Under the pieces are notes generated by a model. The model searched no databases. It saw nothing but the letters and a program-made list of their open reading frames with translations, and had not been told where the DNA came from. Both the position numbers and the translations under genes were made by a program. Positions 22,651 to 34,295 of a stretch of DNA of 64,000 nt are shown one piece after another. Positions within the stretch are counted from its first letter, which is position 1; each line of letters begins with the position of its first letter. Source of the DNA: Stomoxys calcitrans (taxonomy: Eukaryota; Arthropoda; Insecta; Diptera; Muscidae); NCBI RefSeq assembly GCF_963082655.1, contig NC_081554.1, forward strand, positions 95,672,245 through 95,736,244, read 5' to 3'.

Positions 22651-23438
22651 CAAGTTAAAGCGTGCTAAGTTCGGCCGGGCCAAATCTTATATACCCTCCA
22701 CTATAGATCGCATTTGTCGAGTTCTTTCCGCGATATCTCTTTTTAGGCAAACAAATGATAAAAGAAAAGAATTGCTACAATATTAGTGCTATATCAAGTG
22801 ATGGTCCGATTCGGACCATAATTGATTTGAATATTGGAGACCATAGTAGAAGTCATTGTATACATTCGAGTAGGAATTGCGCCCTTAAGGTGCTCAAGAA
22901 GTAAAATAGAGAAATCGGTTTATATGGGAGCTGTATCGGGTCATGAGAAAAACAGTTGTACAAAATTTCAGCCAAATCGGATAACAATTACGCCCCCTGG
23001 AGGCTCAAGAAATCAAGATCCCAGATTGGTTTATATGGCAGCTATATCAGGTTAAAAGATCGATTTGAACCATATTTGGCACAGTTATTAAAAGTCATAA
23101 CAAAACACGTCATTTGAAATTTCAGCTCAAGAAGTCAAGATCCAAGATCGGTTTATATGGCAGCTATATCAAAACATGGACCGATTTGGTACATTTACAA
23201 CCCCAACCGACCTACACTAATAAAAAGTATTTGTGCAAAATTTCAAGCGGCTAGCTTTACTCCTTCGAAAGTTAGCGTGCTTTCGACAGACCGGCGGACG
23301 GCCGGACGGACATGGCTAGATCGACTTAAAATGACGATCAAGAATATATATACTTTATGGGGTCTTAGACGAATATTTCGAGGAGTTACAAATAGAATGA
23401 CGAAATTAGTGTACCCTCATTCTATGGTGGAGGATATA
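22651..23438 (-). mobile_element. Helentron-like element, family 1, copy D
   Basis: The 3' end (left) reads 'caagttaaagcgtgctaag' with the hairpin 'ttcggccgggccaaa', one arm base changed. The 5' end (right) is the inverse of TTATATCCTCCACCATAGAATGAGG. It has about two units and a short microsatellite (gacagaccggcggacggcc). It shares its odd 'gttaaag' terminus with the fused element at 52.44 kb. It holds the empty site for the MITE found at 51.92 kb. Confidence 0.8.
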
Positions 23439-23663
23439 AAAGTCAAAAATAGTACAAAATCAATTCCTTTTTTTAGCCCTTGCAAAAAATAGTAAACAAA
23501 ATTGACACATGCACTCAGTTTTGCACTTTAAGAAATATTTAAATATTTGTCAAACCAAATATTCTCACAAAATAACTCTGAAATAGATTAACGATATGTT
23601 AACAAAAGTTAATTTATCTTTAAAAAAATACTTGTTCATAACTAAAGTACCAAAAAAAAAAAA
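23439..23663. other. Spacer between helentrons D and E, duplicated elsewhere
   Basis: AT-rich. 23440-23592 recurs inverted, with only a couple of differences, at 51060-51211. A diverged inverted piece also lies at about 25180-25255, just beyond the other end of helentron E. Confidence 0.8.
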
Positions 23664-25142
23664 CAAGTAAAAGCGTGCTAAGTTCGGCCGGGCCGAATCT
23701 TATATACCACCATATCATACTCCACCATGGATCGCATTTGTCGAGTTCTTTTCCCGGCATCTCTTCTTAGGTAAAAAAAAGGATATATGAAAAGATTTGC
23801 TCTGCTATTAGAGCGATATTAAGATATGGTCCGGTTTGGACCACAATTAAATTATATTTATGTTGGAGACCTGTGTAAAATGTCAGCCAATTCGAATAAG
23901 AATTGCGCTTTTTGTGGGCTCAAGAAGTAAAAAAGAGAGATCGATTTATATGGGAGCTGTATCGGGCTATAGACCGATTCAGACCATAAAAAACACGTAT
24001 GTTAATAGTCATGAAAGAATCCGTCGTACAAAATTTCTGGCAAATAGGATAATAATTGCGACCTCTAGAGGCTCAAGAAGTCAAGATCCCAGATCGGTTT
24101 ATATGGCAGCTAAATCAGGTTATGAACTGACTTGTACTTTATTTGACATAGTTGTTGAAAGTAACAATAAAAAAGTCTTGCGAAATTTCAGCCAAATCGG
24201 ATAGGATTTGGCTGAAATTTCAAAAAGTCAAGTCCCCACATCTGTTTATATGACAGCTATATCAGGTTATGAACCGATTTGAATTATTTGGCACAGTTGT
24301 TGGATATCATAACAAAATACTACGTGCCAAAATTCATACAAATTGGAAAAGAATTGCGCCCTCTAGAGGCTCAAGAAGTCAAGACCCAAGATCGGTTTAT
24401 ATGACAGCTATATAAGGTTATGGATCGATTTGAACCATACTTGGCACAGTTGTTGGATATCATAACAAAACACGTCGTGCAAAATTTCATTCCAATCGGA
24501 TAAGAATTGCGCACTCTAGAGGTACAAGAAGTCAAGACCCCAGATCGGTTTATATGGCAGCTATATCAGGTTATGAACCGATTTGAACCATACTTGGCAC
24601 AATTGTTGGATATCATAACAAAACACGTCGTGCAATTTTCATTCCAATCGGATAAGAATTACGCACTCTAGAGGCTCAAGAAGTCAAGACCAAAGATCGG
24701 TTTATATGACAGCTATATCAGGTTATAAACCGATTTTAATCATACTTGACGCAGTTGTTGGATATCATAGCAAAACACGTCGTGCAAAATTTCATCCCAA
24801 TCGGATAAGAATTGCGCACTCTAGAGGCTCAAGAAGTCAAGACCCAAGATCAGTTTATATGGCAGCTATATCAAAACATGGACCGATATGGCCCATTTAC
24901 AATACCAACCGACCTACACTAATAAGAAGTATTTGTGCAAAATTTCAAGCGACTAGCTTTACTCCTTCGGAAGTTAGCGTGCTTTCGACAGACAGACGGA
25001 CGGACAGACATGGCTAGATCGACATAAAATTTCACGACGATCAAGAATATATGTACTTTATAGGGTCTCAGACGAATATTTTGAGTAGTTACAATCAGAA
25101 TGACGAAATTAATATACCCCCATCTTATGGTGGAGGGTATAA
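23664..25142 (-). mobile_element. Helentron-like element, family 1, copy E
   Basis: The 3' end (left) has 'caagtaaaagcgtgctaag' and the perfect hairpin TTCGGCCGGGCCGAA. A small insertion splits the adjacent subterminal repeat ('tataccaccatatcatactccaccatgg'). The 5' end (right) is the inverse of TTATACCCTCCACCATAAG. Units start at about 24089, 24238, 24391, 24544, 24697 and 24850, again mostly 153 bp apart. Nonautonomous. Confidence 0.82.
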
Positions 25143-25798
25143 AAAAACAAATTTTCTAAAATTTCTAAACGTGCAATACTAAACGTGCAATACTGAGTAC
25201 ATACGCCAATTTTGTTTACTATTTTTTGTGAGGACTTTTCTCCATTCTTAAAAAAGCATTGTACTAAAAAAAAAAATTGATTTTTTTTCAATTTTTAATA
25301 TTCGAATGAAATGCAAAAAGGGGAAACATCAACTCGGGAGTTTATTAAATGTCTGCGGCCCGCCTAGGTGAACATAAGAACGATTAGGATAATAGGGGTC
25401 TCAAATGTATATTGCAGTGGAGTACGAATCTGGCACCTAACACGACATGGGGCCAAGTTTCGGTGGAGCAGCCTCACCTCCAAAACCCTACAAGAGGGTA
25501 GGATATGGTAATAGAGTATGAATCTGCCATTTAAAATTGGGATGAATGCCGGAGGGGAGCTGTCCAGCTCCTTTAACCTCCGAGCACCCATGACTCATGT
25601 GGTGCATGCTTGGATGTACAGTACGAACGTGAAATTAAAATTTTTGGTCAGGGGTTGTGGGGGGAAGGTGGGGCCTATCTCCAAAACCCCGTTTGGGCTT
25701 GCAGACAAATAAGACGATTATGCCAGATACATAGGCATTTTTGCTTCCCGTTTAACCCACTAGTAGTGCCCTTTTAATCGGACGTTTTTATTTCTTAC
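25143..25798. other. Mixed: inverted spacer piece and low-copy sequence
   Basis: 25180-25255 ('gtgcaatactgagtacatacgccaattttg...') is an inverted diverged copy of the 23.5-kb spacer. 25330-25700 has G-rich runs ('ggggttgtggggggaagg') and two similar 'gagtacgaatctg/gagtatgaatctgcc' phrases about 98 bp apart, which suggests another decayed tandem repeat. No gene. Confidence 0.45.
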
Positions 25799-26400
25799 AT
25801 TTTGATAAACATACAATCGGATATTGTCCGGCTGCAGACCATAGGGTAATCTATTCCTATTATTAATAGAACAGTTGGGCAGAAAAATGTGTTTTTTGCT
25901 TTGTAATAGCATTTGACCGGTTTCCTACCGGTCAATTCGTTTGGAACCACCCAAACTCGTCGGTAGGATTTGTTAAAAAGATCTTCCTGTCTTCTGGGTT
26001 GAAACTATGCTCTTAAGAGTATTTTCACTCCATATGATTTTACCAAATGAAGACATCCAACTATTCAAAGAAACACACTTGCCCAACTGCTACTCTAAGT
26101 AATCGTTGATTACGATAAGAGAAAGTTTTCAATGTAAGCATATTTGTAGCCTACACTGTTTTCGGCGTGCCTCCCGTTCTTTCACATGTTTTGCGTCAAA
26201 TTTAGTTGGTCTTGAAATAATTCATACAATCGGATATTGTCCTGCTGCAGACCATAGGGTAATCTGTTTCTATTATAAATAAAACACAAAAAAAGTTTTT
26301 TAAAGTTAGGCAGATGAACAGTGTAAATTATTTCAAAACCAACTAAATTTAGCGCAAAACATTTTGATAAACAGTAAAAATAGAAGTTGGAACAAATCAC
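25799..26400. repeat. Fold-back and direct-repeat cluster
   Basis: A direct repeat of about 60 bp ('catacaatcggatattgtcc' then 'gctgcagaccatagggtaatct') occurs at about 25809 and 26223. A short perfect hairpin TTGACCGGT-ttcct-ACCGGTCAA lies at 25913-25935. An inverted repeat with 37-nt arms lies at 26186-26222 and 26326-26362 and encloses the second direct-repeat copy. No coding sequence recognised. Confidence 0.7.
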
Positions 26401-26479
26401 AATTTATATTTCCCCTATAATATTGATGCACTTTGAAGTTCTTGTTGTGAGCATTCCAAAACTATGTGGCCTAATCTAG

Positions 26480-26905
26480 ACTTGAAGAGGTCTACTGCTT
26501 TGCAGTAATTGGCTAGAACAGACGTCTCAGTCATTGTGTCCGTCATGACAGGTCACTGTAAAATCGGAAAACATGCTGACAGACTGAAGGTTGCCAACAA
26601 CGATTTTTGCAGAAGCTGTGAGGACATCGAAGAAGAAGAGACTATAAAACGCCTTCTGTGTAAGTGGCCCGCACTAGCAGTCAGAGGGAGTTCCACTTTA
26701 GGTTCTCATTTCTTTGAGAACCTGTCTGATTTAGCGGATGTAAACATTTGCAAGTTATTGGGCTTTTTAAAGCGATCTGAATGGTTAAACGGTAGAATCC
26801 AGAAGGCATTTTTCTTCTTCTGTTCCTGTGGTATGGACAATGGACGAAAACGTCTAAGTGAGTCTGATGGCAGACTGTCACTTAAACCTAACCTAACTTG
26901 ACTGG
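26480..26905 (+). pseudogene. Non-LTR retrotransposon C-terminal tail
   Basis: An open frame from 26509 encodes VMTGHCKIGKHADRL, then FCRSCEDIEEEETIKRLLC (the Cys-rich segment that ends these elements) and HFFENLSDLADVNICKLLGF. This is the region after RNase H in RNase H-bearing non-LTR elements. The frame runs to the 3' tail 'cctaacctaacttg' at about 26900. The upstream part is absent. It could not act alone. Confidence 0.7.
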
Positions 26906-26915
26906 ACCCATATTT

Positions 26916-27603
26916 TTATATCCTCCACGATTGAATGGGGGTATACTAATTTTGTCATTCTGTTTGTAACTCCTCGAAATATTCGTCTAAGGCCCCATAT
27001 ATTCTTGTCCGTCCATCTGTCTGTCGAAAGCACGCTAACTTTCGAAGAAGTAAAGGTAGCCGCTCGAAATTTTGCACAAATATTTCTTTTTGTGTAGGTC
27101 GGTTGGCATTGTAAATGGGCCACATCGGTACATAACCTGATATAGCTGCCATATAAACCGATCTTGAATCTTGACTTCTTGAGCCACTTGAGGGTGCAAT
27201 TCCTATCCGAATTTGCTAAAATTTTGCATGACGTGTTTCGATATGACTTTAAACAACTGTGCCAAATATGGTTCAAATCGGTCCATAACCTGATATAGCC
27301 GTCATATACACCGAACTGGGATCTTGACTTCTTGAGCCTCTAAAGGGCGCAGTTATTATTCGATTTGGCTGAAATTTGTACAACGACTTCTCCCATGACA
27401 TTCAACATATGTGTCAAATATGGTCTGAATCTGTCTATAGCCTGATACAGCTCCCATATAAACCGATCTGCATATTTTACTTCTTGACTTCTACTATGGC
27501 CTCCAAAATTCAGTACAATTATGGTCCGAATCGGACCCAAAAAGAGAAACCGGAAAAATAACTCGACAAATACGATCCATGGTGGAGGGTATATGAGATG
27601 CGG
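26916..27603 (+). mobile_element. Helentron-like element, 3' hairpin lost
   Basis: Starts TTATATCCTCCACGATTGAATGGG, with the 'gtccgtccatctgtctgtcg' block at about 27008 and about three units. The subterminal repeat at the other end is present ('ccatggtggagggtatatgag'), but the hairpin and 'ttagcacgctttta' end are missing after 27603. Confidence 0.75.
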
Positions 27604-28540
27604 TCCCTGGCGTTTTGAAGAAGATTCACTTACAGTAGGAGCAATCCGTGCATTTTGTCCTTTATAAAGGACGTTCTCTAAAAATTAAGTTTCTCTTTTT
27701 CTCAGTTCCCGCTCTTTTATTTTGAGCTTTAAAATCCTTTCGTGATTTTTCAAAAATATTCCAGCTTAATGCTTTCTATTCAAAGAATAGCATAGCAAAG
27801 AACTTATAAAAGTTTAGCAAATGTGTGCTGTTGTTAAAACACTTTGACTGGCATGATAAGCCAGGATTCTTCATAAACACCTTTGTCAAATTGATAAGGG
27901 TTCTCTATATACCCAACGATTATTAAATACGGTGTAGAGCACGATTTTGTTCTGAAACAGGGCTAAATTAGACCCTAGCTCATCCAAGCGCTGTAAGAGA
28001 TCAGAAAAATTTATTTTCCACAATTCCGACACAAACTAATCATCAATGCTTAGAACAACAAGACACTTCCACATTGCCAAACTCAACATTGTATACACCT
28101 CTATTTGGCTATAAGATGGCAACAAACATTAAATTACCATTTTGGCCGATCTTTAATACTTTTTGGCTAATAAAGTTCATATGTGGATGACTTGGGGAAG
28201 TTAGAAACCAAGCAACGGTTCTGATTGGTTTTGACTTGGCAAAATCCAAGTTTACCTTGATCTTCATTCATTTCAAATGTGAACACAAACCTCTCTTTGG
28301 TGTCACTTGGATAGCTACCATCACACAAAAATTAGGACCTAAATTAGACCGATTAAACATGGTATTGACTTATAAAAAACTTTTCAAACAAGGTGTTGAT
28401 TGCTTTAATTTGTTTGTATCATGCCAAGTGATTGGTAAAGGAGGCATAGGTTGAACATATTTTTAATTGTACGAATTAAATTGTTATTTAATAATTCATA
28501 TTGTGAGTATCTATTTCTGCGTTCTGTTGTGTCCTCTTTC
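27604..28540. other. Unassigned sequence 5' of the LTR element
   Basis: No gene seen. Short open frames only, for example plus 28236-28454, without known motifs. Confidence 0.4.
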
Positions 28541-28558
28541 ACACATATCTGTCTGTCG

Positions 28559-28562
28559 AAGG
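28559..28562. other. Target site duplication AAGG, left
   Basis: AAGG directly before the LTR's TGTAG and again directly after the other LTR's CTACA (40895-40898). A 4-bp duplication is usual for Ty3/gypsy integrases. Removing the element restores 'ctgtcgaaggtacgctaac', a helentron-like phrase. Confidence 0.85.
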
Positions 28563-31500
28563 TGTAGCATACAACGGTCAATTTCAATTTCTTGAAAAGC
28601 CAGTACATGTTGATCAAGTCAATGAGCAGACAAGTTGGCATTGGCACGCTTATTCGGCTCGGCCTTATTGCTCGTCGGTGGGTATGGGATCTTGCCATTG
28701 TCAAGCTCGAAAACGCTACCATAAAACTTTAAAAATAATTGTCTATAAAGCGTGCAAGTTAAGCTAAGATGGGGACGAAATAGCAACGCAAGAAGTAGAA
28801 AAGAGAAAGAAGAAAGTCGATTTCGCAGAGCCTATTGTATTCAGGTTATAGTTGTAACAACCTGAAAAGTCTATGCCCACCCATCCATGTTACCTGGTAT
28901 CCACCAATATATCCCTGGTAACCCATAACCAAAACCTCCCCTCTACGCTACTGCGGTGCCTTCAGGAATCAAACATAAAGAAATTGCTTAGCACATATCT
29001 ATCGATTTCATGATTTTATTCGACATTGTAACCGATATTAATTCAAAAACAAACATATTCATTTTAAATTCACAAACATTTTTTTTTTAAACCCTTATAT
29101 ATATATATATACAAAAGATAATAATAAAAAAACCAAAAAAAAGATAAAAAAACAAACAAACAAATCAAAATAACTTGCTTAACTGCTGTTGTTAACTATA
29201 TGGCTAAAATTTAAAACGAAATGATTAACAGTGACAGAGGTTTGTTCGTAGGTGTCTGTTACGATCGACTGAAATGTTAAACAAAAATGTTAATGCGCAT
29301 ATGTTCAATATGCATAAGAAAGCAAAAGCAAATAAAAAAAAACGCAAAGCAAAATGATCGAAGTTCAATGACCTGTTTCCGGACGGACAGGTGAAATTGC
29401 AAATGTATTAGTGTTATTCTCTGTTTGGTCTTATTTGCTGCTTAAAATTGTGTCATAATTTCAAAACATAAAACCCAATGCAATAATTACAACAACAAAT
29501 GAAAAATGGTCACATCAACTGGTTTACCATAGGGAAAACAACAAAAACAACATTCACGTTTGTACGGCTATGCATTTATGTACTGAGAGTAAGGGACCAC
29601 CATTCAAAAACAAGTGAGCATATTAAACTGCAGCCAAGAGCTTGCTATATGTTTCAATGCCTCTAAAGCTGTAAGGAGAAAATAACAAGGCATACACAAA
29701 AGGAAAAAAACCCTTGAACGCCTACGTGAATGTTATTTTCGAGTCCTTTTACCAGGATTTATAAAATGTTCTAATTATTTTGATCTATTTGAAATTTATT
29801 GCAGCTGAATTTGTGACCAAAGAAATATATTTTGAATTTATTGAAAATAAAAGAGAATCTTCATTGAAACCACCACTGCTCTTCAATATTCTAACGGTCT
29901 GCTCAAATGATTGGCACAACTAGTCCATGCAGCCACAGCATTAATGACAGCAAGTGGTGTTTTCAAATAAAGCAACAACAACAACAAAACAAAGGAGTAA
30001 AGAAACCACTTACTTGTCGTTTAGATCCCACGATGAAAGGCCTTTCAGCAGGGGTATGCGGGGCAGGGCTATTTGCACTTCCCAACACTGGTGGATGTTC
30101 TTATAACTTACTAGATTTGTTGGTTGTTTTATTTATTGTCTCTTTTATGTGACTTGTTGTTGTAGTCTTTGGGTGTAATGTTTTAATATGATTTTCTTTT
30201 TCTTTATTAGTGTTTCACTTTTTCTAAATTTTTTAAATATATCCTTTTTTTCTTCGACCACTTGCGTAATTTTTACCCGTTAAAATTTTGGAAACTAAAT
30301 AAATTTTAGAGACACTATAAAGTTGTTAAAAATGTTACTTTTTCTCCAAAGAACCGATTTAAAAAAAATGAATATAAATGGAAGCGGTTCAAAATCAAAC
30401 AACACATACGAACAAATAACATGAGATTTTCATGCATGCAAAGCAGACTTCTGCTTGGAAAAAAAAAATCAATTTCTTTCTTTTTCAGGTTCTTACAGTT
30501 TTCAGGCTATCAAAGCAACGATCTTTTTTTTCTAATTCGCACTATAAAATAGGTCACTTTTAAGGCTGCGAATATGAGCAGGAACACACTATTTTTTTTT
30601 GTTTGGGGTTATATAGCACACAAAGGCGGTCAGGGCTTCGCCGCAGTCCCCGAATACTTCCTCTCCACTCCCCTGACCACGGACACAACGCGGGGAGTAG
30701 GAACGAGTTAATTTCACGACGCTGAGTAACAGACTGATGGGTTCCGTGTAATTGGGATGCAATGGTACTCCAAGTCAAGCCAGGGACTTCGTTCGCCTCA
30801 AAAGAGAAACCAAATCGACCAAAGAGAGTTAGAAACCTGAGGGAAACACACGACCTCTTATTAGAATTGGAGCAAAGCAAAAAAAAAACAAAACTTTATT
30901 TACCTTTGTAGGTTTTTAATCGGGAAATGGCTAATGCGGGTTTCATATGCGGCAAATCAATAATTTAAATGACCGGAAATAAATTATGATTCAATGGTAG
31001 TTTGGCTCAAAAATTTATCCAAACACCCTTATTGGAAAATTTAACATAAGTTAGAATAAAATTCCAACCTTAAAACAGAAAAAAAAGAAAATTCGAAATA
31101 AATGAAAGCAAATCACTTTATGCCGACCTACCGACACCCGAAAAATAAGAAAAACTCACAATGGATAATTAAAGAAGTTCCGAAAACTGAGCGGTTTTCA
31201 TAAAAAAAAACGGATGACGTTTCAATAAAAAAATTCACAGCGGTTTTATTAAAAATTGACTCAACAAACAACGATCGTAGCTTTATGTACACTTGTTCAC
31301 TCTGGGAAAGCTTGCCAAAAATGAGGAAGATGGCTTCTCGGCCAGGCCCTTTTCTACTCTCGCCAAAGCATCAGAATTTCCCAAGCTCTTAGCAAAGTTT
31401 ACAACAAAAAAGAAATGGCCCGACATATACCAATGCAAAACAAACTCAATATGTCGCGGAGAAAAGGAGATAACATCATTGCCTAGGGCATAAAGACTCA

Positions 31501-31681
31501 ATGGCATAGCATAGATATAACAGCGATTAAATGTAATGTGCGAAATCACAGGTATAATCTAGGGAGCTATTTGCCAAACCAAGCCACCAACACCATAACA
31601 CAATCAGTCTGGCCACAAACCGGAAAAGGAACAAAAAAGAAAAGAAAGATTTAAACCAACACAGCCACAAGCGCCACTACA
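28563..31681 (-). repeat. 3' LTR
   Basis: 3119 bp, delimited by identity with 37776-40894 and by the TGTAG/CTACA ends. In element orientation it starts TGTAGTGGCGCTTGTGGC at 31681. Very long for an LTR. It contains A-rich tracts, an AT dinucleotide run near 29097-29111 and short open frames (for example plus 29907-30152) that occur in both LTRs but show no known domain. Confidence 0.95.
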
Positions 31682-31695
31682 TTTACCCCCCCGCC
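31682..31695 (-). promoter_or_regulatory. Polypurine tract
   Basis: Minus strand GGCGGGGGGGTAAA abuts the 3' LTR start. Its position and purine content fit the second-strand primer site of an LTR element. The single C is unusual. Confidence 0.7.
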
Positions 31696-31751
31696 AAAAT
31701 CAGGTTTCGGGGAGGAAAAAAAACTCGAAAGCTGATCACGCTTGTGGATGT

Positions 31752-34295
31752 TCATTGCCTTATATCCTTCGCATGATAATTACCAAGGGATCGTCCTTGT
31801 AGATCCTCAAGTTCGTAATAGTAATTGCCCAGTTTCCTACGTATCCGGGCTTTAACAAAAGTTGGAGCCAACTTGGCATTGTAACCCTGCTCAAAGTTGC
31901 TTTGGCGAAAATTTCTCCGGAAAACCTCTTGACCAACTTCGTAGGAAACCTGTCTGGACCGAAGGTTATATGCCCTTTCATTGCGCTCAAACTGCTTCCT
32001 CATGAAATCCGAAGCCTTAGCACGAATAATATCAAATGAGTCCGAACGATTGAAATTGACAGCCCTATCATCTAACATGCCCAAGTTTCTTAATAATTTA
32101 TAAGAAGCACCATTGGTCACCATATGCTGACCGAATGCCATGAAATAAGGGGAAGTACCAACGGAGGAGTGAACTGTAGACCTAAGTGCACATGCAATTC
32201 GACTCAGATTCTCATCCCAATCCTTCTGGTTAGGATTTACATACGCCTTTATCGCAGAAATAACTGATCTGTTCACTCTCTCAGACGCATTTGCCTGGGG
32301 AGAGTGAACCGCAGTATAAACATGAGAAATGCCATAATGTTGCAGAAGTTTATTGAAATTATTCGCCTTAAATTGGGTTCCGTTGTCGGAAACAACAACC
32401 TCGGGGACGCCAAAAGTGTGAAAAAGATACTCCTCCAGGAACTTGACAACTATATCGGCCGTAAACTTCTTAACAGGATGGATAAAACAAAATTTCGAAA
32501 AATGGTCCAATGCCACAAAAATTCCTACGTTACCGGTTCTGGACCTAGGATACGGTCCTAAAAAGTCCACATACAGCCTCTGGAAGAACCTATGAGTCTC
32601 CCCTGCCTTACCCATCGGTGTTTTCATAATGTAATTCGGGTGTTTAGTGGATTTGCAGATCTCACAACTGTTAATGTAATTTCGGACATCATCGACCAAA
32701 TTTGGCCAGTAGTAATATCTTCGGATTCTCTCCAGTGCCTTATTAATTCCGCAATGAGATGAGAAGGGGTCATCGTGGTGCTTTCGCAGGACCTCAGGAA
32801 CTAAACCCGATGGAATCCAAAGTTTCCATGCCAAGTCGTCAGTTGTTTGTTCTCCGCGTGCGTGCTCTGTCCTTCTATACAAAAACCCATCGATTATTTT
32901 TAAGTCAGGTGTATGATCGATATTAGCTTGAACCCTTCTTAACAAGTCTTTGTAGTCTTCGGAGTTAAAGTGGGTAGAATTCAAATCTACAAAAACCCCA
33001 CTGTCCTTACCTATCTCGGACAAACACAAGACCTCGGACAAGTCATCAGAGTTGACACGGGAAAGCGTATCAGGAACTATATTTTGCGTACCCTTTCGAT
33101 GCTCAATCTTAAACCGATAGCCTTGTAGTTTCAAAGCCGATCTGGCCAGCCTTGTGCTTAGGTCTGTTTGGGACATGAGCCATTTTAATGATGCGTGATC
33201 AGTTATCACAGTGAACTCATGCCCCTCGACATAAGCCCTGAATTTCTTTATACTCAGCATTGCTGCCAAGCATTCTTGTTCGGTGACACTGTAGTTGCGT
33301 TGGGCTTGGTTGAGTTTCTTAGACATAAAAGCTATCGGAAACTCATCACCCTCCGCATTCTTCTGCACCAATACACTTCCTATTCCTGTTTTGCTAGCAT
33401 CGCAGTGTATGTAAAAAGGCTGCGAGAAATCAGGACTATGCAAAACAGGGGCTGAACTCAAGATTGACTTTAAATCCTCAAAAGCTTTCTGGGCATCATC
33501 GGTCCACGCAAATTTTCTTTTTGCCTTTAACAAATCTGTTAAAGGAGTCGAAAGGGCAGCATAGTTCCTAATAAATTTCCGGTACCAACCCGACATACCA
33601 AGAAAACGTCTGACCTGTTTAACAGACCTCGGTGTCGGGAATTCTGTAACGGCGGCAACTTTATCTGGGTCTGTTCGGATAACCCCGTTTCCCACAACAT
33701 GGCCTAAATATCGGACTTCAGTCACGCAAAATTTACTTTTCTCGACATTTATGGTTAAACCAGCGTTTCGTAGACACTTAGCCACTTCCATTAACACAGC
33801 AATATGTCGCTCAAAGGATGCCGATACCACAAGAAGATCATCCAGATAGACAAACACTTCCGATCTGAGGTCCGCAGGTATCACCCGGTCCATGAGCCTG
33901 CACATGGTCTGTGGCGCATTGCATAGACCGAAGGGCATGACTTTGAAATGATACAGCGGCCTCCCAGGTACCGTGAATGCTGTCTTATCTTTCGATGAGT
34001 CATCAAGTGGTATTTGCCAAAAGGCATCTTTGAGGTCCAAACTACTGATAAATTCCGCCTTGGGCAGACGGCTTAAAATGCCGTCGATATGTGGAAGCGG
34101 ATAAGCGTCACCTATTGTCAGAGAGTTTAGTTTCCTGCTGTCGAGACACAATCTATTTTTGCCAGGTTTTCTATGTAGCACCACTGGAGAAGACCAGGCA
34201 CTAGAGGATTCTTCTATCACCCCCATGGCAAGCATTCGGTCCAACTCTTCATAAATCAACTTCTCAATCGCCGGAGAGACTGGGAAGTGCCGTTA
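31752..34295 (-). CDS. pol: Pol: reverse transcriptase, RNase H, integrase
   Basis: 835 codons from the first Met (34259); the frame itself extends up to the stop at 34293-34295. RT: SLDLKDAF (Asp75) and the catalytic YLDD (138-141). RNase H: HCDASKTGIG (Asp287), EQE (Glu329), ITDH (Asp354), PDTLSR (Asp397). Integrase: zinc finger H494/H502/C532/C535, then catalytic D565 (YVDFLGP), D625 (SDNGTQF) and E660 (NASERVN), with 34 rather than the usual 35 residues between the last two. No frame break after the stop, so all enzymes look catalytically complete. In an active element it would be made as a Gag-Pro-Pol fusion. Here a stop codon in the same frame separates it from the protease. Confidence 0.93.
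34293..34295 (-). other. In-frame TAA separating pro and pol
   Basis: Minus strand reads GTT AAA TAA CGG CAC. Protease and RT are in one frame on both sides. Such elements normally read straight through here, so a single substitution could have made the stop. The next codon is CGG. Confidence 0.85.

Noticed and set aside
29907..30152. Gene inside the LTR (81-codon frame, present in both LTRs)
   Set aside because: Runs of Gln from CAA repeats, no recognised domain, and presence in both LTRs simply reflects LTR identity.
28563..31750. Envelope gene downstream of pol
   Set aside because: Only about 70 bp lie between the pol stop and the LTR, and the LTR has no long frame; this is not an errantivirus-type element.
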